Part shown: piece after piece, positions 1 through 20,220 of the stretch
Numbering within the stretch: position 1 is the stretch's first letter
How the letters are laid out: every line of letters starts with the position of its first letter
DNA from: Botryococcus braunii
Taxonomy: Eukaryota; Chlorophyta; Trebouxiophyceae
Direction of reading: 5' to 3'
Assembly: GCA_002005505.1 (NCBI GenBank)
Contig: KV908468.1
Coordinates: forward strand, 75,001 to 100,154
DNA: 25,154 nucleotides
Translations under genes and position numbers: made by a program
Notes under the pieces: generated by a model
Database searches by the model: none
The model's input: the letters and a program-made list of their open reading frames with translations, nothing else
Told to the model about the DNA's origin: nothing

Positions 1-3807
<3,807 letters not shown>

Positions 3808-4006
3808 AGAAGGGGGCGGCGCCGGGTGGAAGGTGGGCATAATTCCGTTTGCAACATTTCATGCAGTCTATCCCTGCACCTTCCTTGGAGCACCGATATG
3901 TGCTCCTTCCCTTTAATCTTTCTTGCTGGATGTCCCCACCCCTCCTTTCGGTAACCTGAAAGGAAGCCAAGTGCGCTCAGCTGACGAAGGGGGCCCAGCT
4001 GTGCAG

Positions 4007-9442
<5,436 letters not shown>

Positions 9443-9647
9443 AGGGTGCGCAAGCCTCCTCCACCAAGTGCTGGCGATGGGCTGTGCTTCTCCCATTAAT
9501 CCAAGTATGCTCGATATTCGGATATTCTTGATACGCGAACATTCTGAGGTCCTGTATTCATGAGGTCCAGCTGGTGACCGTAGCTTTTTGGTTGCTTCGA
9601 CGTCATTGAGCATCTGCCACAGCTTGGTCAGAAGTCACCACTCATCG

Positions 9648-9870
9648 CCTGCAGCTGTAAAGCGCGTTACAGCGACATAGCCTGCAGCTTCAGAGCACGT
9701 CTGCGGCACCCTCATAAGGGCACATCTCCTGCACCCTTATAAGAGCACACCTCCTGCAGCATCTACTTAGAGCACATCTCCTGCAACCTTAGAGCACATG
9801 TCCTGCAGCTATTGAGCACCTTGCCTGCAGCCTCAAAGCACATCTCCTGCAGCCGCAAAATGCGAAGGAA
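9648..9870. repeat. Degenerate minisatellite phased by CCTGCAG
   Basis: CCTGCA(G/C) recurs at 9648, 9681, 9728, 9753, 9780, 9802, 9824 and 9846, mostly followed by C..TTAGAGCACATCT-like sequence. Spacing is 22 to 33 bases except for the 9681-9728 gap, where the unit is mutated (CTGCGGCAC). One more isolated copy is at about 9945. It begins about 200 bp after the Cdh1-type stop codon. Confidence 0.75.
9656..9660 (+). promoter_or_regulatory. Candidate TGTAA polyadenylation signal of the Cdh1-type gene
   Basis: TGTAA lies about 215 bases after the stop codon. Many chlorophyte genes use UGUAA in place of AAUAAA. A five-base motif is weak evidence on its own. Confidence 0.3.
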
Positions 9871-10614
9871 TAATGATTTTCCCCCCTTTTCTAACATCTC
9901 ATTGGGCTCTGGATATCATTTCTCGGATAGATCCGCACATTGCCTGCAGCTTTAAGGCCAACGCCTCAGCGTGGGTTGGGTACCCAACTTTGAGCAAGGA
10001 AAACGCGGGCACCTGCACCTGTTCCTGGCGTTCTTGACGTTCCCGGTTTTTCCTGACGTTCCTGGTCGGCACCTTTGGGTGGAAGGCACCGCATCGGGGG
10101 ACGTTCCGGGTGGCCCCTTGGCTTGTCAGCCAGCCGCTTGATTGTTTTTATTAATTATGACGTGGCACCTGTGGTGCTTGAGTACCGGGTTCCACGGCCT
10201 CCATGCTGGCACCCTGGCTCCTGAGAGACCCTGGCTTAGAGGGTGCCACTCATAACTGTTTTGCCTCATTTTTATGGGCGGGGGCGGGGCCGGAGGTCTT
10301 GGGTATTAAAAAGTTTCCCGGCAGCGTCGCGTCAAACCTGCAGCTCGCCCTGTGCCTTCCCAAGATTGCACGCTGGATTCCGGCTGGTGCCGTGCAATCG
10401 TCACGCGAATGCAAGCAATTCTAAAGCCTTGGATGTGTGGCAAGCTGAGGGCTTCGTGACTTGGGGAGGGGGGGGGGTGTAAGTGGCCCAGAAGTACCTT
10501 TTAAAAGCTTCTTCTTTCCTCCCTTAACCAGCAAACGGCTTTTCAGCCCTGATCTCGGCATGTTTTTAAGACCTGTGTAACGAATACATTTGTGAGGCCT
10601 CGCAGTGGGTATTA

Positions 10615-10674
10615 CTTTGAGGGATAGAGAATGCGAAAGACCCTAGTGTCTTTCGCATTCTCTTCCCCTCAAAG
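10615..10674. repeat. 60-bp near-perfect hairpin
   Basis: CTTTGAGGG (10615-10623) pairs with CCCTCAAAG (10666-10674). After a 2-base mismatch, AGAGAATGCGAAAGAC (10626-10641) pairs perfectly with GTCTTTCGCATTCTCT (10648-10663), leaving a 6-base loop CCTAGT. That is 25 paired positions out of 27. It could be a foldback mini-element, a small-RNA precursor or simply a palindrome; nothing nearby decides. Confidence 0.9.
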
Positions 10675-10771
10675 AAAAACTTGTGCAAGAACTGTTCCCG
10701 CTGACATGCCGTCGGAGTGAGTTTGTGTGAGGCAGGTGGCGCATACAGGCTGGGGAAGCTCCGTGTATACG

Positions 10772-10787
10772 TGGCTTTCGAAAGCCA
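10772..10787. repeat. 16-bp perfect palindrome
   Basis: TGGCTTTCGAAAGCCA is its own reverse complement; a further TTTCGAAAGCCAG copy follows directly at 10789. It lies about 100 bp from the large hairpin, whose stem also contains CGAAAG. Confidence 0.9.
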
Positions 10788-10993
10788 TTTCGAAAGCCAG
10801 AAATTTCCCAAATTGCAACTAATTAAGCCCCGTATGGCGTGGAAGGGGTGTCTGTGAAGGAGCATGCCTCAGCAGTCCAGAGACGAACCCAGTTTCAGAG
10901 CAGCGTATGATTCGTGACCGGTGACCAGTGCGTGAAAGTTTTGTGGTTGCGCGCCACAACAGTTCGAAAGTTGTTGTACGGGGCATGGACACA

Positions 10994-11009
10994 GTCCCCC
11001 CGGGGGGAC
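10994..11009. repeat. 16-bp GC palindrome
   Basis: GTCCCCCCGGGGGGAC is a perfect palindrome of six C then six G with GT/AC flanks. No associated gene is visible. Confidence 0.9.
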
Positions 11010-12621
11010 CGGTTTTCAATAAGTAGGATTGCAACCTTTCAGGGACCCTCTCAGGCGTACGGCACGAGGACCTAGTTCCATGTTTCAATTGGATATTTGC
11101 CAATGTGTAGCCACTGTATGCCTGTTATCCGGATGGTGGGGTTCTTTGAACGTTGCAGAGCCACAGCGAATGGCGATTGAAAGCTCTTACTAAGCACCAT
11201 GCATCGTGCTGGCGGCTGCTGTAGAGGATATAGATGTCCTCAGTTATATATCCTCATATATGATTGTGTCGTGTCGTGGGGTTCGCCTGGATTTAACTGC
11301 GAAGTCAATCCCTTACGGCATCCAGTTCCTTGAAAGTTGACATTGTCCGAATGGTGTCAATATGTGCATGGACATCCTTCGTCCACGTGGGTTCCAAGGA
11401 CTTTGCATTTTACTCTGATAATTGTCACCTAGCGCCCCTATCAGTAAGGACGGGGTAGATTGTTATTACTAATACAGTGTTGATTAAGAAGTGAGAAGAA
11501 GATTTACGGCAAGAAGTGTTTTATGGATTTCTTGAAGAACGGTTTTGGCAAGTTTCTGTATATTAAGTGTTGTTGATTTCCACGGCTTTGTGGACGCGCG
11601 TGCCGCTAGGTGAGTACTCTAGTGCCCACTGAAACTGTTCAGAAAGCTTATTGAGAAATATCCAGTGTCATGACAAAAGTGCGATGACTACTAGTAACGA
11701 GTGCAAGTTGCAATGCGCAATTGGTGTTAGGATGCGTAGTTTGGGACACAATTTGGAAATCCACTCTTCCAAAGCTTGTGGCCTCCATCGGGCCGAAATA
11801 GTGTAATCTGATTGGTTAATCTTTCCATATGTTAGACGTAAATGCAGCTGCAATTGCACTCCGATTCAGCCAGCTTTCCTGGCGCACCCTGCAATTGGGG
11901 TGACCTACCTCGGAAGGGGTGACGCACTCTGCACTTGGGGTGACGCACCTTGTGGGTCTAGATTCCCTATAGGTTGATCTTTGGATCCCGAGTTCGGCCT
12001 TATATAAGTCTGTTCCATTTCATGTTTGTGGCATTAAACGACCACATGCATATGCCTTTCCACGCAAAATTTCCTGTGAGATTTCTTCATAGTGGTGCAT
12101 ATGTCAATCACCACACGCATATACCACACGGTACATGCATTCCCTCCTGAAATTAGTGCTGCTCCGAATTCACCCATAGATGCGTTCTCAACTGACTTTA
12201 CTGCTGCTCTGAATTCAGTACGTACATTGCATTCCCTGGGTTATATGGTTTTGAAAACGTATTCCATATAAATGCGACAAAACTTTGCAGGATACGCCGC
12301 AGCAAGGGGAAGGAAGGGTGAAGTATTAAGAAAATCCCACAAAACAGAGACAATGCAAACACACGAAAAGATTGTGTGCGAGTGTTGAACTTGAGAACCA
12401 AAGATGAATTGATGAGGGTTTGGTACTATAATAAGGGATAATCTCATCATGCATGGACAAGGACAACTATTTGGTGAGAGGGACAGATCTTGGAAGGCGG
12501 GGAGGGGATTCTGGAGCTTGGAGGGGAGGAGGAGTCTTTACGAGCCAAACTCACACGGTGCGATCATGCCCAGGCCTCCCCCACCACCAAGCACTCAATC
12601 CACCCCCCCCCCTGCACAATT

Positions 12622-13080
<459 letters not shown>

Positions 13081-13086
13081 CTGTCA

Positions 13087-13269
<183 letters not shown>

Positions 13270-13394
13270 TCATCCGTAGCAACAACAGGCTAGGAAGAGC
13301 ATGCTTGCGCAAGTCAAGACGGACTGGCAAACCACTTCACGTGCAAAGCTGAGCCCAATCAGACGGGCGTATTTACGAGGATAGACACGCAAGC

Positions 13395-13455
13395 TGCGTC
13401 ACGCAACCCCTCCCAAGTTGCATGACAATTTGTGTGACGCAACCCCTCCCAAGGG
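13395..13455. repeat. Two-copy GACGCAACCCCTCCCAAG repeat
   Basis: ACGCAACCCCTCCCAAG occurs twice about 38 bases apart, around 13401-13417 and 13437-13453, with CGTC or GTG before each. Its complement shares GGGGTGACGCA with the repeats near 11930, so the two regions may be related. Confidence 0.6.
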
Positions 13456-13479
13456 TAGCGGCTGCGCCGACGCAGGAGG

Positions 13480-14130
13480 TCACGAAAGTATATCCCCACA
13501 TCGATGATATGTCAATCTCATGAGGTTCCTGAGAATATACATGTATATGCTAAGGACAACCAATATGCTAAGGACAACCAATCGAATAAGGGCTTTCATG
13601 AAATACCCAGCCCATGTGAAAGTAGTGGCAGTGTCGCATAAAAGCATGTCTCGAAGAGCCAAGCTTGGCATATAGCAACCCTTAAGGCATGTATCTGATC
13701 CGGAAGCAAAGCCAGCAAAGAATTTCCATGAGGTGGCCATACGCTTGAGCCAATGATGAAAGAGGAGCTGAAACCCCAACTCAGCAAACAAAATAGGGGT
13801 GGCCACCGAGGGGCGCATGCCCAGCAACTTTAAAGTCTTCAGAACGACCAAGTAACCAGACTATAAGAGCTTTGCATACGGTGATGCAGGCGGTGAAAAA
13901 GAAAAGAACGCCCAACCCCGAATCTCAGAGGCATACGAAGCAGCGGGCACAAAAGGCAGGAGACGCAACTTGAGGAGACCTATATAGGGGACGCATTGAT
14001 GGCGACCCCTATATGGAGACCAAATACTGCTGATTACCATACTTACGCAGAAGAAAGCTCTCTCAGTGGCCCACATTTTGCGATGCAAGAGGCCAAACGT
14101 GCACGCCACACCCCCAACAGAGATTACCAC
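13480..14130 (-). mobile_element. Decayed LINE fragment (post-YADD reverse transcriptase region)
   Basis: Reading the minus strand from about 14130, two adjoining frames encode LLHRKMWATERAFF, LKLRLLPFVPAASYASEIRG and, after a stop and frame change near 13855, RPSVATPILFAELGFQLLFH followed by TWAGYFMKALIRL. The order S/Y-Y-x-S/C-E-x-W/R-G, then SVATPI..AE.G, then W.....W, matches the region after the catalytic core in algal and plant non-LTR retrotransposon polyproteins. Stops and frame changes show it is dead. An 18-bp tandem duplication (13545-13582) repeats LVVLSI. The catalytic YADD part is absent. Confidence 0.6.
13545..13582. repeat. 18-bp tandem duplication
   Basis: ATATGCTAAGGACAACCAAT begins at 13545 and again at 13563, period 18, inside the decayed minus-strand LINE frame, where it duplicates six codons. 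Confidence 0.9.
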
Positions 14131-14879
14131 AACACTTCAGTATTTCTTAGGAGGAATTGCCTGACCTTGACCGTGCACGTGCGGACTCCCAACAGCCCCA
14201 AGCCCCGCACGTTCGTGTGCAGACTCTGGAGGGACCCAAAGAAGAGGACTCTGGAGTCCAAACGCCCCCACGTTCCCGTGTCCAGACTCTGGACACGAAA
14301 CACGAAGAGATGGGCTGTGTTTCAGGGCAGTGCCACCGCTTCTCTTTGGGCGGCAGGCCCGAAACTTCGGGGCCCAAAGGGGAAAACATTCTTTTTCTTC
14401 GGGGCCCAAAAGAAGAAGAAGAAGGAGAGGTGTCTATATCGACATCGTGGGCTCGTCACCACTCACCGTGGCCAACATGCAGCACTTTGTGCCGGGTGGG
14501 GCTGCCGTGCGCACCGCTCAGGACAAGTAAACCCGCTATGAGTCTTGCTGTCGCGTCAGCAACCGCCTGTGGCCTTCCAAGCCTTCGCTTTTTAGACATT
14601 TTGAGGGTTGCATGCTGATGCGCTGGCCTTGTTGCCGAGGCTCCAGGGGCTTTTGCACCAGGCCATCCTTGCTCAAGAAGATGTGGAGGGATATTTTGTT
14701 ATTCGACGGGTCAGTTTCATTATTGCGGCCGCTGTGGGTCGCCAGCTGGCCGCTCGCCGGGTTTGACTCATAGCTTGAAACATTTGGGTTCAAGCCCTTG
14801 AACATTGGGCTGGTCTTTTTTACTCCACTCTTGTAAAATTCGACGAAGAAGTTACATCTGTCCAGCCACTAGGGCATGA
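14131..14879. other. Unassigned stretch between LINE fragments
   Basis: An open frame of 181 codons (13996-14541, plus) overlaps the LINE on the opposite strand and shows no domain. A 25-base imperfect repeat containing CAGACTCTGGA lies at about 14206-14230 and 14268-14292. I do not assign a gene; this may be host sequence or an unrecognised part of an element. Confidence 0.4.
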
Positions 14880-15625
14880 TGAGATGTCCACAACACATAC
14901 ACAAGGCGAAACTATGAAGAACAGACCACAAGAGGTGGCCAAACGAAGATCAAAAACATAACGGAGCAAACGAAAAGGGAAAGGGGGGGGGGGTGTATAA
15001 GGGAGGGCAGCCACAGACGTGGCTGCGGCCAAGTCACCGTAGCCGGCGTAAATCAGCACGAGCCTGGAATGCATCCGAGATAAAGGAGACAATCGCACAC
15101 AAGTCAGCGTGCCATATGAACTGTCGAAGCGACCTAGAAGGACCAACAAACAACTGGGGGTAACGGTCCTGCACCGCGGTGGGGGCACTGTGAGCGGGAC
15201 AGTGAAAGACAAAAGTGGTGTTCATCACTCACAGAGGAACCACACATATCACACAGGCGCTGAAGGCGCGGAAGCTGTGTCTGCGGCCCATGTCAATGGG
15301 AAGGCCATGAACACCAAGACGAAATCTGAGAAAGAGCCGGACCTTGGCACCATCAAGAGACAGATAAAAGAGGCGGCAGCGCTGAGCCTTAGTAGGCAAA
15401 CCACCGCACATAAGTCCATAGCTGGGGATCAGTAGGGGCTAACGGAGGGGAGACATGGAGAGAGGCCACAGTGAGGGTATTGGCCTGCCTAATGAGAGCT
15501 AAAAAGGGGTCCATATCAATGGGATGCGGCTGCTGACAATCAGCCGCATAGAGGTACCCTAACCGGCTAAGGGCAGACATAAAACAACCCGCCCAGGACG
15601 CAGAAAGAGTCGTAACGCCATAGTA
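14880..15625 (-). mobile_element. Decayed LINE 3' part (C-terminal region and 3' untranslated region)
   Basis: Minus-strand frames encode [17 protein letters not shown] at the 5' end, then LRFRLGVHGLPIDMGRR, then (after a frameshift near 15230) VSDEHHF and the HCPAHSAP...[14 protein letters not shown] segment. These match the C-terminal, zinc-knuckle-bearing end of algal LINE polyproteins, with CxxC before and HxxxxC after the frameshift. The remaining minus-strand sequence to about 14880 looks like a 3' untranslated region and differs from the tail of the other LINE family in this window. It overlaps in content with the fragment at 13480-14130, so the two are separate copies. Confidence 0.7.
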
Positions 15626-15645
15626 GCATGAGTCCCTATGTCAGA

Positions 15646-15894
15646 ACATCTGCGTTAGAACATGTTCGATCTCAGTTTAGCCACCTTTTCCATCCGCGAG
15701 TGCGATCAGTTACTCGCTTCATGTGGCAGCAAGACGGTGAAGGGGTTGCAAGGCTTGTGCTTAACGCCTTAAAGGCCAACATGAATGCTTCTGGGACATC
15801 CAACTCTTAGTGGTGGATCTAGACTTTAGACAGTTATATCGTCATCCCTTCAACCATAATGGCTTGTCCTGGATGTAATATTTCCTTCCTTCCT
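15646..15894 (+). mobile_element. 5'-truncated LINE 3' end, plus-strand copy
   Basis: The frame encodes LEHVRSQFSHLFHP, RSVTRFMWQQDGEGVARLVL and MNASGTSNS, then TAG. A tail follows with GGATCTAGACTTTAGACAG, CCATAATGGC, TGTAATATT and TTCCTTCC. The same end occurs in minus orientation at 15937 and in plus orientation at 24246, so this is one element family. Only about 250 bp are present, typical of target-primed insertion with 5' truncation. Confidence 0.85.
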
Positions 15895-15936
15895 ATGAAA
15901 ACGTGCATACACGTGGTCGGATGGGACATCCAGCAG

Positions 15937-17460
15937 AAGGAAGGAAGGAAGGAAATATTACATCCAGGACCAGCCATTATGGCTGAAGGGATGACGATAT
16001 AACTGTCTAAAATCTAGATCCATCACTAAGAGTTGGATGTCCCTGAAGCATACATGTAGGCTGCTAAAGCGTGAACCACAAACCTTGCAACCCCTTCACG
16101 GTCTTGCTGCCACATGAAGCGAGTAACTGATCGCACTCGCGATGGAAAAGGTGGCTAAAATGAGATCGAATATGTTCTAACAATGGGCAAATAAACAGGA
16201 AATGAAACTCATCTCCAACCATCCCTAATGAACTCCTAGTACAGACCCTCTCATCCCAGGGGATCCCTTGCCGTCTACCAGTGTCAATTGGGAGGTCATG
16301 ACATCCTAAGCGGAATCGTAAAAGGGTTCTTACAGTCTTCACGGGGAGATGAAGTCTTGGGGCACCTCTATGCAGAGGCACATGTTGAGGGCGTATAAAC
16401 CATCTATAATACCTACAATACAATGCCCTAGCTGAGAGACATGAACGAGGAGAAGGGTGTAAGCCTTCCCACAACAGATCTGCCTGGCGATCAAGTAGGT
16501 CTCGTACCCGACGCACATCAATACGTATACGTTCAGGCTGTCCATGCGGACGTGGTCGGTATTGAAATACCCAATTTTTTTTCAATTGCTTAACCACAGT
16601 TCCTGCAAAAGTTTGACGCCTAAAAGTGTTGGCTAAATTGAGGTCCTTCACAAGAACCTGTTGTAGTGAAGCCTTTCTGGACCCAAGTCCACAATGGAGT
16701 TCCTAAAGTTAACCATCCTTAACAACCATGTGGACCACAAGGGGTTGATATTCAACTCACAGTTGAGAGTATCTTCTGGGGTATTCGAACGAACACCGGT
16801 GATCTTACAGAGCACCTTCTTAAGTGCATCTAGTAGTCTGGACCCACAAGGTCGAGAAGACGGTGGATGTACCCTTGAAAGTCCAAAAGGCCCAAACCTC
16901 ACATCCATAAGAGATGAGAGGAGGGAGGCATGCAAGGTACTGGTCCAGCATTAGGGACATGGATACATCACATTCAAAGTTACTATAACCCTTTATTAGG
17001 TTAGCCCATGCCATCCAGAATCGCTGTTCGAGCCTTGCTATGCTAGCCAAGTCCACTTTTATTGTGGATCTGTAGGCCCAAGTATTTAGCCTCCTCAACG
17101 ACCTCAATAGGTTTGCCATCACATAAAACGGTAATCGATGAGGCTGTGGCGTCGGGGTTTATGTTCAGTATTTGGGTCTTTGACCCGTTCAATTTCATAT
17201 TCATTGCCGCGCACCACTCTTGAGTAGCATCAATGAGCACTTGCAGGTCCCCTTGAAGCCAGAAGCGTGAAGTCATCTGCATATCCTAAAGCATCAATGA
17301 CGGTTTCATCCAAGACTGGTATACCAATACCTGGACACCTAGCCTGAAGTTATCTAGGGAGGCCATCCGCCAACACCCCAGAGAGCAGTCGAGGGCGCGG
17401 GAGTCGAACGAGCAGGTATCCGCTGGCACAACTGCAGAGGAAGTCGGGGATCCGCGCGCT
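15937..17460 (-). mobile_element. Long LINE copy with reverse transcriptase catalytic motif, frameshifted
   Basis: Reading the minus strand from about 17460: VRLPRPRLLSGVLADGLP (diverged from GVRQGCPLSPLLFGLFIDGLP), LQARCPGIGIPVLDE, then YADDFTLL with the catalytic YADD at 17272-17283, WCAAMNMKLNGSKTQILNI, EEAKYLGLQIH, PPLISYGCEVWAF, DLNLANTFRRQTFAG, LLRFRLGCHDLPIDTGRR and a C-terminal VGDEFHFLFICPLLEHIRS. Several frameshifts and a stop in the LPR*LQAR segment break it, and the zinc-knuckle second Cys is Ser (CTRS). It ends in TGTAATATT and (TTCC)n. The 5' boundary near 17460 is approximate; the endonuclease domain is absent. Confidence 0.88.
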
Positions 17461-17461
17461 C

Positions 17462-18615
<1,154 letters not shown>

Positions 18616-19077
18616 CCTGCCTGCCTGTGCATGCATGCTTGTGAGTGCACATGCATCCCCCCCCCCCCCTCTTTTGGCTGACTCTTCCAGCACCATCCCT
18701 TTTTCTACTTGTATTACCACCACCTGTCTCACTCTCCAATTCATCTTTCCGACCCCATCCCCTACTCACGCTTCCTTTTGCTCAATTCCTCCCCGCAAAA
18801 TACCAATCACATTTCCATTGCATATGGAGGAATGGAATTGAAACGCTTCCTCCTTACCAGCAGAGGACCGTGGCGCATGCCACCCATCCAATTTCAAGAC
18901 ATCACCCACCGTGGTTGGTGTATATCTGCATGCATATCTTGTTCATCCGAGTTACTGATCAGGTGTGGGGGAAGACAGGTCTGTCTAAGGCCGCGCAGCT
19001 CTAATTGGCAGTCTATCTCCACTGGGCAAAGTAGCAGACCTGTGAAATGCAGCACGGCGGATCCCGACCATCTCCTT

Positions 19078-19487
19078 GTAAGTCGTGATCGTCCCATAGA
19101 TGGGGTGGGCTTGCACATGCATGGGGATGGGGATAATTCACCAGTTGTAAGGCATTCTCCTGTCGTCATGGGGTGGGCTTGTACATGCATGGGGTCCTGG
19201 AGATTTCACCAGTTGTAAGTAATTCTCCTCTGTTACAAGGGGTGGGTTTGCACATGCACGGGGTCGGGGAGATTTCACTTACTGCGAGTCGTGATGCTCC
19301 AGTACATGGGGTGGGCTGCACATGCATGGGGTCGGGGAGGGTTCCCCAATTGTATGTTGTGATCCTCCTGTACATCAAGTGGGCTTGCATACACATGGGG
19401 TGGGGATGTTTCACCATTTGTAAGTCGTGATCCTCTCGTAAATGGGGTGGGCTTGCACATGCATGGGGTCGGGAGGTTCCTTTGCGG
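19078..19487. repeat. Six-unit 68-bp minisatellite
   Basis: Units start at 19078, 19147, 19215, 19284, 19352 and 19420, with lengths 69, 68, 69, 68, 68 and about 68. Each reads roughly GTAAGTCGTGATCCTCC, a variable few bases, ATGGGGTGGGCTTGCACATG, CATGGGGTCGGGGAGATTTC, ACCAGTT. The unit length is not a multiple of three and frames are not conserved, so it is not a coding repeat. It lies about 0.7 kb upstream of the TPR-RING coding region. Confidence 0.93.
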
Positions 19488-20125
<638 letters not shown>

Positions 20126-20220
20126 TCATTGATTTGGTGTGGGGTGTCCTCGGGGCCAGGTACAGGTTCACCAATCCACTTCACCACCCAACAGCCTGGT
20201 TGGAGTGCATGCATCCTCAG

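Larger units (their letters stand above)
9871..12440. other. Gene-poor region with hairpins and short repeats
   Basis: I see no convincing gene. The stretch holds short repeats of TTCCTGACGTTCC at about 10021-10070, a large hairpin at 10615-10674, palindromes at 10772 and 10994, and repeated TGCA(A/C)TTGGGGTGAC at about 11889-11951. An isolated TATATAAG lies near 12000; no gene follows that I can recognise. Confidence 0.5.

Noticed and set aside
11990..12010. TATA-box promoter (TATATAAG)
   Set aside because: No recognisable gene follows within 1 kb; an 8-base match is expected by chance in AT-rich DNA.
13996..14541. 181-codon plus-strand open frame
   Set aside because: It overlaps the decayed minus-strand LINE, contains Lys and Phe runs and matches nothing I know.
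19078..19487. CRISPR-like array
   Set aside because: The whole 68-bp unit is repeated with scattered changes; there are no unique spacers, and the setting is eukaryotic.
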